Below, piece by piece: positions 1 to 10,797 of a stretch of 64,000 bases of DNA. Source of the DNA: Straminergon stramineum (taxonomy: Eukaryota > Streptophyta > Bryopsida > Hypnales > Calliergonaceae); NCBI GenBank assembly GCA_963920665.1, contig OY987271.1, forward strand, positions 1,986,501-2,050,500, written 5' to 3'. The notes under the pieces are model-generated. The model was not told the DNA's origin, made no database searches, and saw nothing but the letters and a program-made list of their open reading frames with translations. Position numbers and translations under genes: made by a program. Every line of letters begins with the position of its first letter. The first letter of the stretch is position 1.

Positions 1-140
1 GTTGTTGTCAAATTTGTAATTGATGTTTGGTTCTCTTCTCCTTATTTGCCAAAGACACAAAGATTCCAATAGGTTCTTTTTACATTTATTTTTTCATCCA
101 TTGCCATAGATATCTTAGCTTGAGTTATGTGTAGAAGTCA

Positions 141-733
141 AATTCTTTGTATATAGATGGAGTGGTAGGACGTAGAACAATCCATGTGGGCTATGTCATT
201 TAGAAGTTGCAAAACTCAACCGCTCATAGTTAAGTTTGAAACAAAAATTGTATTAAAACTAGAATTTCAAACCTCATTTAAGTATAGTAGAATAACTTTT
301 CAAAAAAAACTTTGAACTAAAAAAAGTTCCTAAATCAAGTCAAGTTTCATGTCCAAAAATCCATTTGATGTTTTGATCTTCCAATCAAAAGTTAAGAACA
401 AATTTCAGAGAGGATATTTGAAAAGGTCAAAAAACAATTCCCTTCCACCGCCCTTTTGAAATTTGTTCATAACTTTTGATTGGAGGATCAAAGTATCAAA
501 CGAATTTTTGGACATGAAACTTAAATTTATTTTCCCAACTTTTTTTAGTTGAAAGTTTTTTTTGAAAGTTATTCTACTATGCCTAAATGAGGTCTGAAAT
601 TCCAGTTTTAATACAAATCTTATTTCAAACTTATCTATGAGCGATTGAGCTCTTGCAATTTCTAAATGACATATCCCATATTGGTTGTTCTACCTCCTAC
701 CACCCCATGTGTATATAAAGAGTTCTCTTTTCT
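141..733. repeat. Fold-back (long inverted repeat) element
   Basis: Two arms of roughly 265 bases, about 141-405 and 457-733, are imperfect reverse complements. The outer ends pair as AATTCTTTGTATATAGATGG with AACTCTTTATATACACATGG, followed by a shared GGTAGGA.GTAGAACAA. The arms meet around a short central spacer. No coding sequence or clear target duplication is visible; a 60-codon ORF at 666-848 lies inside the right arm and is not a gene. A related end (GGGGTGGTAGGAAGTG) occurs near 32158, so this is a dispersed family. Confidence 0.75.
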
Positions 734-2056
734 ATCTGAATCCACAAAACAAAAGTGGTTCATAAAGTGCTATGTCAAGATGGCAATAGGTTGTCCATAC
801 TTGCATTTTCACTTTATATATCAAGGTTTAAATTTAAAGAAATTTTAATATTTTGTCTTTTGCAAAAAATAAGGACACCTGTAACCATTGATTAGGCCAT
901 CATGGTAGTGGGACAAATAACAAAGGAGGGTATTAGGGAATAGAAGTTGACAAAAATTCTAGTGAAATGACAAAATAGTTGAGAGAATTTTGTCAAATTA
1001 TTGGCCGAATCTACAGGTTCCCACTAACAAAGCAATTGACAAACTTTTGTCAATTTTTTGTCAAATAGGACACAGTTTCCCTTGTAGTGTATGTCTTAGT
1101 TAGTAATTATTTAAATATAATAATTAGTTGACTTAAACCTCAATAGCAATATACAATAAATATAGAAAGAAAGGCCAAATGAAGGATGACATTTCATGAG
1201 TTATAAAATCACTCAAATTAGTGAAAAGTAACTTCATCCAATAAAATTGTATTGAATTAGAGGCTCTAGTTTATATTTTGAGAAAGTATAAATCATGGTA
1301 CATTGCTTGAAAGTGTAAAAAGGACAAATGTACTAAAATGGACAAAAACTTGTTCAAATGAATTAAAATTTATTCAAAAAGTTAATGATTTTTGAATTTA
1401 AGAAAAACTTGGGAGTATTGAAATCCAAGGTTCACTCAAATTCATTAATTTTGTCAAGAACACATTAGATAGAATATGTTTTTAAGCTAGCTTGTAGGTG
1501 GATGGGTGCATGGACTAGCAAAACTTTCTCTAGAATCAATAATAGGAGTCACAATAGAATTCTGAGTGTTCTACTCCATTTTCTAAGACCGACAATGACT
1601 CCCTAGATTTAACCAATCAACAAGTGCGCATTCAAAGTTAACTATGACTACCCTAGATGTGATTTTGGTGTGACCTAGTCAAAAGGCCCTTGGTGAGGCA
1701 ATGAAAGTGAGCAAATGTAGGCTTCAAAAAGTTTAGAGAGACTTGTGTCATTCTAAAGCCAAGTAACATATATTCTTGAGTATTTTCTTTGAACCTCAAG
1801 GCCAACTAACCATTGTATGCTTGCTACACTTGGCTTTATCTTTTGTCCTTCGAATGATCATAACCACATATGAATTCAACAATTCACACCTGCATTTTTT
1901 AACAACTAAGCCTAGTTGGTGTCTAACACGGCAAGGTCATAAGAATAATGGCACAAAGACAAGAACGCTTCCTTTCCAAGAGATCCGATGAAAATATTGG
2001 AAAGTAAAATTCATGAATAATGTAGATTTGCGTCATGTAACAATAGTTGTATGGAT
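734..2056. other. AT-rich intergenic sequence with a possible CACTA-element end
   Basis: No gene is visible. Between about 940 and 1089 the heptamer TTGTCAA or its complement recurs several times and the stretch ends CTTGTAGTG at 1081-1089. That is the form of a CACTA-superfamily terminus with subterminal repeats, but I could not place the matching left end. The rest is unremarkable AT-rich DNA. Confidence 0.4.
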
Positions 2057-2058
2057 AT

Positions 2059-2263
2059 GGCCATCACAAAGTTTAGAACATGCGGTTTGTCAACAATTAT
2101 CATGTGGTTATTGTTGCTTCATGGGTTCGCATGTTAATATACAATTTAGTGCATCATTATGATGCATTACTTTCAAAATTGCATTGAACATGTGAACCCA
2201 TGAAGCAACAATAACCACATGATAACTATTGACAAACTGCATGTTCTAAACTTTGTGATGGCC
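2059..2263. repeat. 205-bp hairpin MITE-like inverted repeat
   Basis: Arms 2059-2136 and 2187-2263 are nearly perfect reverse complements, starting GGCCATCACAAAGTTTAGAA and ending with the complement. The 50-base loop contains a second small palindrome, GCATCATTATGATGC at 2151-2165. There is no coding capacity. Probably a non-autonomous DNA transposon; target duplication not evident. Confidence 0.75.
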
Positions 2264-2756
2264 CCGGGAGGTGCCATTGTATAAGAGCATGTAACAATCT
2301 TTGTAGATAAATACCTTTGTTGTTGCCCAAGAACCCTATAATAGTCATTAGCCTTGCATTTATACCCACAATGCATAGGATTTCATTGGCTCTTTCAATG
2401 TTGACAATTTGTGAAATTTGTAAAAGCAAATTTGTGAAAGTGAATTCGTGAGATCAATCTGTAAGTGCACTTTGTGAAAGTGAATTGTGAGAGGAATTTG
2501 TGAGAGTTAGCAAATTTATTAAGAAATTTGGGTTATAAATTCCAAATTCAGATGGTTCATTTGAGAATTACCATCCATTGCTTGGGAGTGCACATAACTT
2601 AGTACATTTGAGTCAAAATGTAGGTTTTCAGAACTAGAGAACTTTGCATTGGCAATTGAAGTTTTATTACATGGGTGGCTGCGGCTACATAAGGTGGTTA
2701 TAGGGCCTTTGTTTTATAGTTAAAATGAATTCTTTTTTTCCATCCTTGAGATTTCC

Positions 2757-3970
2757 TTAACCCTTAAAAATGTCCAGTCATCTCCAAAATTGAGAATTTG
2801 AGAAAAATCATTACAAATTGCTATTTGGAAGAATATTTTGGAATTGGTATACAAATAAAGTTGTTGATTGTGAGTTGTAGATTCCATCTATATGATTAGA
2901 TTCACCAATGCTATCACCAATATTTTTTTATAAATTTTAAAAGGGACATTTCAAAATTCCTTCTACATTTGATTACAAGCAAAATATTATCATTTTTTGA
3001 GTAAATGTTGTTGGAATGGATTTGAAATAAGGTCTTCTTTACAATGGTGATTTTTTGAATTTTTTTTGTTCGTAAAATCTATGACTTGATTTTGGCAAAT
3101 CTAGTTTTGAACTAGAGTCAATGCAACTTTGGCTAGGTCAACCACTTGACATACTTGCACATTGGTAAATTTAGAAAAATATGCACTCTAGCATCCCTCC
3201 TTTGAGCCTTTGACACAAGAAATGATCATAGTTGATACTTTGGCAATTGAATTGGAAGATGACTCAGTTGAACCAATCCATCAATTTTATTATTGTAAGC
3301 TTCTCTAACTTATGTCTAATTGTGCATGGGGATGGTGAGACATTGATAGTCGAATTCCTTTGCCAAGGGCACTATCTTACTATTCTTGGTCCCGTTAACC
3401 CTAGAGTGCTTTGATGTCCCAAAAGTGAATGATGAATAGATTGAAACTGTTGTATCTTCTCATTACTGCTTGGATGAAAGTCATCCTAATTTGTGGAGAT
3501 ACTTTATCAAGTTTCTATCCTATCCAAGGGTTGGATTTAGTGTTCCTAGAGTAGATATTTTTCTGAAATTACAAATGTGCAAGTATGTCAAGTGGTCAAA
3601 TTGCATGGATTGTAGTTCAAATAAGATTTACCAAAGTGAGGTCATAGATTTTAAGAGCACAAAAATTTCAAAAAATCACCATTGTGAAGAGAACCTCATT
3701 TCAAATCCATTCCAACAACTTTTACTCAAAAAATGATAATATTTTGCTTGTAATTGAATTAAGGAGGAATTTTGGAATTTCTCTTTCAAAATTTATGGAG
3801 AAAGATTGGTGGTTGCATTGATGAATCTAACCATATGGATGGAATCTATAAATCAAAATCTACAACATTAGTTTGTATATCAATTCCAAAATATGCTTCT
3901 AAATAGTATTTCATAATGATTTTTCTCGAATTGTCAATTTTGAAGATGAATTTGGACATTTAGGGGTTAA
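2757..3970. mobile_element. 1.2-kb fold-back element flanked by TTAA (family D)
   Basis: The element lies between TTAA at 2757-2760 and TTAA at 3967-3970. Ends read TTAACCCTTAAAAATGTCC on the left and, on the complement of the right, TTAACCCCTAAATGTCC. Arms of about 400 bases (2761-3190 and about 3540-3966) are diverged reverse complements of each other. An 88-codon ORF at 3470-3736 falls in the right arm; a partly similar reading frame recurs in the second copy at 11.85 kb, so it may be a remnant of an older coding region, but I recognise no domain. Confidence 0.7.
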
Positions 3971-5127
3971 GTTAGCGGACATGCACTTACACAACAATGG
4001 TGCTATGATTGTCAATTATCCATATTGTTTGACTACAAAATCAAACATATCACATCATAGTGCAAGTTATTCATTCACACTATGGAAGGAGTGGTGGGGA
4101 ATGAATAGACTCAATCTACTTGGCATCATTGGTGAAGTCTATGGAGTCAGTAATAGTATTTTATGTGTCCTACCATTATATATGTTGTAGAAACTTTCTT
4201 GAATTGTTTGTCATTGTTTTTTACTATAAAGTGCTTGTTATTTGTTGTAGACAATAGAGGTTTGGCATGTCCTTATCCTAGGGAGATCACTATTGATTTT
4301 TTAGAAACTAGCTAATACAATCCCATGCTCTCAATTCCCAGAAAATTCAAATATTGTGAGAACCAACATCATTTGCATGTTTGTCAAATTGTTAATATTT
4401 TAAAATCAATAAAATGGCAACATCCTTCAATTGTTGTGTATGATCTGAAATGACATATACCAACATGTGAAGGCACAATTTTTTTTTTGTAGTTCTAAGA
4501 AAAAATTGATAGAAGATAAAATAATTCCAATTCATGGACAAGTGCACAAAACCAAGTTCTAGACATGGCTAACTTTGAAATTACTTTTCTTTCAAATGAT
4601 CTCAACTAATTTTTTATTCAAACTTCCATGGTAATGAAGTATGTTGCACACTATAGTTTTCATATATCTACATTTGAATTTTGTCCATTGATGCTTATGG
4701 TATGGTTGTATGAAAGACAACATTTCAATTTTGTACTCAATTTTTGTTAGTTGCTATATAGTAAACTAAGAGCACCTACTTGTACACATCATTAATTACA
4801 ACATACAATCAAGTGTCCACAAGGTTCTAATTCATATGTAGTCTAATTTACATGTAGTATTGGTAACATCATCAAGAATGCCAGCCTTTAGAGTTAGTAT
4901 TCGTAACTAATGTGGCCAACACTAAAGATGATAATTAGTGTAATGCTACTCGTAACAAACCGCTAATTAACCTGACACAATCAAAATTGGATGTGTAGAG
5001 AAGAATTTCTCCGCTCATATTGAGAAACTAAGAAAAACTTGGAATAGTCCTATCATCAAGTGAAAAAAATTATCAAGCCTATGGTAATGGTATCACTTGG
5101 TGCATATTGTGTGCCTTTGAACTTAGC
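3971..5127. other. Intergenic AT-rich sequence
   Basis: I see no gene, RNA or clear repeat. Short ORFs here (for example 3981-4190) have no recognisable features and sit in low-GC sequence. Confidence 0.5.
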
Positions 5128-6640
5128 CTATTTGTTGCCTGTGCTAGTAATGAGGTAAGGGCGCTGCAACGAAGCCTTGCAAGCCAGCAAGTGGCCTTTC
5201 AATCGAGCCATGTTGGGCTATGCGCTCTAGCACCAGTGGCAACGAAGCTCCATCTTCAAAAACCTTTCCTTTACGTCCGGACCACAAGGTAGGACTCACC
5301 CTTTTTCTGCCACTTCAGCCATAACAACTTGTGAGTCCCAAAAGAATCCAATGGTGAAGGTATTCCAGTGCTTCTTGTTCTTGAGATTCGGAGAGTCGAA
5401 GTCTTGAATTATAATGTGCATGTGCAATTGTCGCATCGACGGTACTTGAAGAGAGCGAAAACTAAGTTAAAAATGGAAAGAAAGTATTGATGGACAATAT
5501 GATGTAACATGGAGGATTCTAAAACTGCAAAGGACGTGAACCCCTCTCTACAAACTGCACCTCACCTATTCATATGCTTGGATGGCCTTCAATGGAGCCA
5601 AGTTGGGTGCAATGCATGACTTGGTTGAATGACTAAATAGCCACTCATCTTTGCATGAATATGGAATTGCCTACTTTCCCATAAATGTGGTCTACAAACT
5701 CTTAATTTGAATAATTGCATAAAAAATTCATAAATAGTAACAAAAACTTTCATCTCAACAAATTTGGCTATCGAGCTCAAAGATCTCTACATAGTTTTGC
5801 AATGATCTCCCCTAAAACACATACATATGTTAAAATTTTTAAAGTAATGCAAAATGGTATCCTCCAACTTATATACCGGGCAATTTTCTACCTTCTAGGT
5901 TCCTCACAAAGATGAAGGTTCAAATCCAAGATGCTGAGAAAGTAGCAGATGAAATATAGACAACATTCCACAAAATTTTCAAAGGTGATTTGAATATGGC
6001 TTATCTAGTGGTATTGAAGGCAAAATGCTAGCGAAGGGTCTTCATTGAAATACTGCTTTGTCCAAGTTTCACCAAGTGCATGCATGTGCTTTAAAATAGA
6101 TAGATGCAAAGAACGGACATCCTCAATCGAGTCCAATCTGTCTCTTCTTGCAATGATCAATAAATGCTTCTTACCTTGTCAAATTATTGTTTTGTCAGAC
6201 ACTTATGCACAATATCATCCATGTATTGTTTCTCCTACTAAACTTGAATCAATCATGTAGAGAAAACTATCCAATCAGAGTTGACATGGTCAGACATCAT
6301 GACTTAAATTGTGGTTCTCAAAACAAGTCAATTCTACTACACAAGAGAGAATGGAGGCACTAATAATCCTCCAAACTTGGGGGTTAAATTGACAGCTGAA
6401 ATTGATGGTATTTACCTTTGCAAACTTGTCGGTGATGACAACTACTTCATTTGTGACTTCTAGAGTAGCAAGAGAATGTTGCTCGGGATGCAATGCGATA
6501 TTCTACAATTCCTCAACCCATGCTCCCCATTTTCCAGTTGTTCTGTCATTAGTGGCTTTCTTGAATGTGGTTTCTACACTCCCAAAAGTCTTTTCTTCCC
6601 GACATGCCACCTTTAAGAGTCGAAAACACCATAATCCCTA
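5128..6640 (-). pseudogene. Aprataxin HIT domain and C2H2 finger block of the decayed gene
   Basis: Three HIT exons are readable. The first (about 6600-6416) contains KWGAWVEEL, a stop, then NIALHPEQH and VVVITDKFAK. The second (6169-6005) starts KHLLIIARRD and ends in the sequence TACCACTAG; the expected GT donor is AT. The third (5444-5300) carries PSMRQLHMHIIIQDFDS and LKNKKHWNTF, the hallmark aprataxin active-site and post-active-site motifs. The last exon (5273-5128) reads ELRCHWC, two stops, and RLKGHLLAC, which fits the C-terminal aprataxin zinc finger. The catalytic exon is the least damaged part of the locus. Confidence 0.85.
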
Positions 6641-7189
6641 TTGAAAGCAAAATAGGGGCATCTAAAGTCACAAAAAAGTCAATTTAATGATACAATGAAA
6701 ATTTCAGCCAATTCATAGAACCGGTACCCCTATCACAATCTTGTAATTCAAAAATTCTACTAGAGTTCTCTAATCAAAGAAGCAATAAAACAAAGGTAAG
6801 AGCATATGAAATGCAATTGTCAAAAAGTTAATTATCTTTGATTGTTTCTAAATTTATGAGGTTTTTGGTCAATCATAACAATTTTTCATTCTAATTGTGC
6901 CATATGCATGTTTTTGTGGCAATTACTTAAAAGGAATCAAATTGTTAGATATATCTCTTCATTTGAAATCATTAAACAACAAAAACAAGTTTGTACTTCA
7001 ATTGTGATATCCTAATTTGAAGCAATAGTGAAAATAAAAAAATCAAGTCAATTGACAAAATATGACACATTTTACTTCACATGGTATAATCTGAAAATTT
7101 TAAGAAAGAAACTTTGTCAAAATATGAGGATTAAAGGTTTTAAAAAGCCCTTAAAAAGAGAAACATTGCATAACGTTCAAGAATTAATC

Positions 7190-8570
7190 ATTTAACAATT
7201 TGCACGATTGCAGTTTTGGTCAAATTAGATGTAAGTACTATGAAAAGAATACAAAGGAGATACATGGAATGTTGCACAACTAGGCCGCTAATGTTTGTCA
7301 TGTCAATGTCGGAGTCCATCTTAATGCTTTCCTTCTTAACAGTTTCATTAGTCTTCATATTTTCATCCCCAATAGGTTGTTCCCGTTTTTGATGACAATC
7401 CATATCCTTTGGAGCTTTCCACTTGGTAGATTGCATCAAGAATGTGAAGGCATTCTTAGGTGCTACTTTGAGAGAGTTCTTTGCTTTAGGTGGACTTCGA
7501 ACTTTAGCTCCCGCACTTTCACCACTAACTTGTTGCTCAACCAATGGTTTGTGAAAAGCATTCAATAAATTGTTCTCTTTGAACGCCATTGTTGAGAAGG
7601 TCGTAAAAAGTTTTTAGTATGCATTGCGTAATATTTAGCAATCTTGTGTATAATCTCCAGCAAGGGGACTTGGTCTCAATGGATTCAAATTGGGACCAAG
7701 CATATGAATGACATGAGTCACTCCTTCAATTTTGCATAGAAGACTCTTAGAGGTAAAGCAACTACCACAACATCCCCAAATTGGAGCATTTTTGCAACTT
7801 CTTTGGTTGCAAACTCCAACTCATAACCAACAGCCTCAAATATGGTTGTATTCACACCACCACTACCTAGTTTCAACTGCCTCAAAATGTAGACAATCAT
7901 GTTGACTCAATCACCTAGAAGTTACAAGAAATCTACTTCAAAATGGAGTAGAAAATTTTGAATCAATCACTACTAACAAATATAGCTATGAAATTAGGTC
8001 ATGCTGACCTATTCGTTGCATTTGCAATGAATCTTCACTTGGGACCTCCAGATGAATGCAATTTCATAATATTTCTAGCATATATGAGTAATTGTAGTGA
8101 TGAGAGTTTGGCTGCAATAGCCTTTTTTGAAACTTGACGTAGCAAGTTTTAATTTGCAAAGAGATCTACAAATATGAGTCTTAGACCAATATGATTTGGG
8201 TTCCTAAAAAACTCCGTAACCATTGCCACAATGATATTTGTTGCCATTTCATAATCAAATTGGAAGTCTATTGTCGAAATAGATGGAAATGCTAGCGATC
8301 TAGTCCCATCCATATCATTGTCCTTATTCATCATATCTACAATGTTTGCATCTATTCTCTTGTCTCCAAAATTCAAATGAGGGCTACTAATTGATACTTG
8401 CATGCTTTGTGAGGACAAACTTATATATTCATCAATGGAAGATTTAGGCTTCCATTCCTTGCCGAAAAGTGACTATAAAGTCCCCTTTCCTTCCTAAATA
8501 CTAGCACTGAACACACCCAAAGGTAGACAACCCCCACTATCTAGCTGTGAATAAAGAGCTACAACTTTCT
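7190..8570 (-). pseudogene. Macro-domain and linker block of the decayed gene
   Basis: On the minus strand 8570-8009 reads SLAFPSISTIDFQFDYE, then LRLIFVDLFAN, a stop, KLHSSGGPK, a stop, and FIANATNR before a plausible donor (AG at 8010-8009 followed by GTCAGC). The next block opens after a CAG at 7877 with LKLGSGGVN, continues to VVVALP, then shifts frame by one base into GVTHVIHMLGPNLNP. These are the conserved stretches of the macro domain found in the bHLH140 family, which binds ADP-ribose-type ligands in its relatives. Two further stops follow before a lysine-rich linker (7589-7190) containing KNAFTFLMQSTK. Confidence 0.8.
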
Positions 8571-8845
8571 CACTAGAAGAAAATTGTGCTGAGTTCAATA
8601 GAATTTAGGTGACGTGAAATTTTGAAAACTACCGAAAACACAGTTTCTCCGTTGTTTGCAACACAGTTTTCAGAATTTAGGTGCCGTGAAATTTTGAAAA
8701 CTACCAAAAACATAGTTTGTGCATTGGCTACAACACAATTTTTTGAAAACCGCGTTGCAGCCAACACAGAAACTGCATTTATGGCAGTTTTCAGAATTTC
8801 ATGTCACTTAAATTCTATTGAACTTAGCAAGATTTTCTTCTAGTG
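8571..8845. mobile_element. CACTA-superfamily MITE inside the decayed gene
   Basis: The 275-base element starts CACTAGAAGAAAAT and ends with the reverse complement ATTTTCTTCTAGTG-like end, so the CACTA terminus is intact on both sides. It is flanked by TCT at 8568-8570 and 8846-8848, the 3-bp target duplication expected for this superfamily. The two halves are imperfect reverse complements. A ~45-base unit (GAATTTAGGTGACGTGAAAT and onward) is repeated inside at about 8602 and 8674. No coding capacity; ORFs 8573-8767 and 8622-8843 are reading frames of the repeat. Confidence 0.85.
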
Positions 8846-8859
8846 TCTAAACAAATCCT

Positions 8860-9667
8860 TCTTCCAGAGTCAATGGAATTCTTGATCATGAAATGCCAGA
8901 CACCACTCCTCCAACACTCGAGCCCTATAATTCTCCCTTGTGCTCAATACGTTGGGAAGCCCACTAGATGCACTTGCTCAATGGAAGATTAGTAACCAAT
9001 GCATGAGCTTCTACCCTCCTCTCCTTGGCTAGTAGAAAGAACTCTTTATGTTGTTCAAGGTCAATGTTGCAATGGTCTATAAGCACACAATGCCATGTAG
9101 ACAATGCAGTCCCCACAATCTTCAAACACTATACTTTGGTGCCACATTTACCATTTGAAATTACATCCTACAAAATTACATTTATGGCAATATGAAACTA
9201 GCAAGCCTGGAAGTATTAACCATATGCCATTGCAAGATTTGCTATAAAAAAGGGCATGTCAAAAATTTCCATTTGCTTCTAGTTACATGTATGGCAGGAT
9301 TTTAAACTTCTAGTTTGAGTTATGCATATTACTCAATTCCTTGTACAGGAAATGATTCTTACTACAAAGCTAACCAAGATAGTTCCACTCAATCCTACCA
9401 TCACACCATTGCCATCTTGAGTCTCAATAATCTACGAATGATTTGTACTTGATCCTCAAAATAATCAAAGTCAAGAATAACAGCTATTTCTTACAAAAAC
9501 TCAATTGCTATATGAGAATCATTCAACAAACTTGGCAGATACGAGTCCAGGCCGAGCTCCATTTTGAACAATTTTCTGACAAACCATGCTTTTTCCAGAC
9601 CCTGGCAAATCGACTAGTATTAACAACACCAAGTCCTTGCTGTCATTTGGATGTTGTAAAGTCGAAG
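8860..9667 (-). pseudogene. PNK-like P-loop kinase block of the decayed gene
   Basis: Exon one (9667-9532) reads LILVDLPGSGKSMVCQK, a Walker A motif (GSGKS at about 9600-9588), then GARP, where loss of one base breaks the frame before TRICQ. A GTTTGT donor follows at 9531. Exon two starts after TAG at 9168 with DVISNGKCGTK, a stop, then VLIDHCNIDLEQHKEF, RVEAHALV and, after two more stops, LTLEEGF. Order and spacing match the kinase half of bHLH140-type proteins (5'-hydroxyl polynucleotide-kinase-like fold). The block is interrupted just past its end by the MITE at 8571-8845. Confidence 0.8.
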
Positions 9668-10152
9668 CTGTAGATGCTGCTGATTAGTACATGTTAAGAA
9701 AATATAACTCTCTCAATTGAGAACGTACTTCCAATTGATAATGAACTCTTTAACCATATCTATTAGCCCCTAAAGGATCAAGGATTTGTAGATTGAAAAT
9801 GAGAAATTTGATTAAGTGTATTTCCAAAATATACGGAGTATTTCAAATGGGTCCATTTCACCAAAAATAATGAAGAACACTGCATGCGTCGATCAACAAA
9901 TTGAATTGGACACAAGAAAGTCCACATAAGACCTACTCAAATTGCTAAGAAAAATAATTAGGGGGTAAAGATACTTATCAATGTACAAAACCAGGGTCTG
10001 CCCTATCCTATGATGAGTCCCTTGTCTTAATTCTATTTACTTAATATGAATGAAGAATTGCATGTTGTTCGAAATAACAAGGCTATCATAAAAGTTTTAA
10101 AAATTAAAACACTTGCCAACTGAGGTGGTGTAGTCTCCTTATGGAATTTTAC

Positions 10153-10232
10153 GCGATTGGTCTCTAAAGGATGCCGAAACTCTAACAAGTACTCAGGATT
10201 TGTTCTATAGCATGCAACACCCCACTTGCAGT
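10153..10232 (-). pseudogene. PBZ-type zinc-finger exon of the decayed gene
   Basis: An 80-base exon runs from an AG acceptor (CTTACTAG) to a CGC/GTAAAA donor. It encodes DCKWGVACYRTNPEYLLEFR followed by HP. The C-x5-C spacing, CYR.NP and F.HP fit the poly(ADP-ribose)-binding PBZ finger (C-x5-C-x6-H-x5-H). The first zinc histidine is replaced by Tyr (TAC where CAC is expected), consistent with decay. It lies between the N-terminal block and the kinase block, on the same strand. Confidence 0.65.
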
Positions 10233-10797
10233 CTAGTAAGTGATTTTTTTGTCCATTAAATAGCATCTGTGTCAATAATAGCATCGCTCAATAAAACATT
10301 TACATCTTAAGTCATGGCGAATGTCAACTTCAATTAGCATTATATCGTCACATGCATAAACTTGCATCGAGGTGCTTTGTCAAAGAAGGCAAAAGAAGTG
10401 ACAAAATGAGGAAAAACTCCCTATCACAACAATCTAGAGAAATTCACACTAGAAAAAACTGTCAATGACCTTCAAAAAGAAGCACAACAACTTCAAATCG
10501 TAGGAATGCAATGCATCAAAGGATGCATAGTTTTGATGAGAACCTACCTACAATATTGATTCAATGACAAATTTACATAAAAATTAGAAGCTACAAACAA
10601 AATTAAAGTAGTCCAAGACTCCCAAAAGGACAAAATCGAAAAAAAAAATATGAAAGAAATCGAAGTTTGAATGCAAGCTCTTACCAATTGACAAATTTTG
10701 GTAAAAAATGATACAATGACGAAGCGACCTTGACTCTTTGGCACATCACCACGAGCTTTCCGATCAATGGCATCAAGAACGTCTTCAACAAGGTAAC

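Larger units (their letters stand above)
5128..10797 (-). pseudogene. BHLH140: Decayed bHLH140/aprataxin-like DNA-end-repair gene (PBZ, kinase, macro, HIT, Zn finger)
   Basis: Read on the minus strand, exon-sized blocks in the right order match the plant bHLH140/aprataxin family: an unassigned N-terminal exon (10685-10797), a PBZ-like finger (10153-10232), a P-loop kinase (9532-9667, then 9167 to about 8860), a macro domain (8570-8009 and 7876 to about 7600), a linker (to about 7190), HIT (about 6600-6416, 6169-6005, 5444-5300) and a C-terminal zinc finger (5273-5128). Several borders coincide with AG acceptors and GT donors. Living members combine a PNK-like kinase with an aprataxin domain that removes AMP from abortive DNA-ligation ends. 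This copy is dead: at least eight in-frame stops, at least two one-base frameshifts, a lost donor after 6005 and a CACTA MITE at 8571-8845. The family assignment is from remembered conserved motifs, not a search. Whether a functional paralogue exists elsewhere is unknown. Confidence 0.85.

Noticed and set aside
5908..5920. GGTTCAAATCC resembling a tRNA B box
   Set aside because: No A box or pairing acceptor stem at the right distance; it lies in an intron of the decayed gene.
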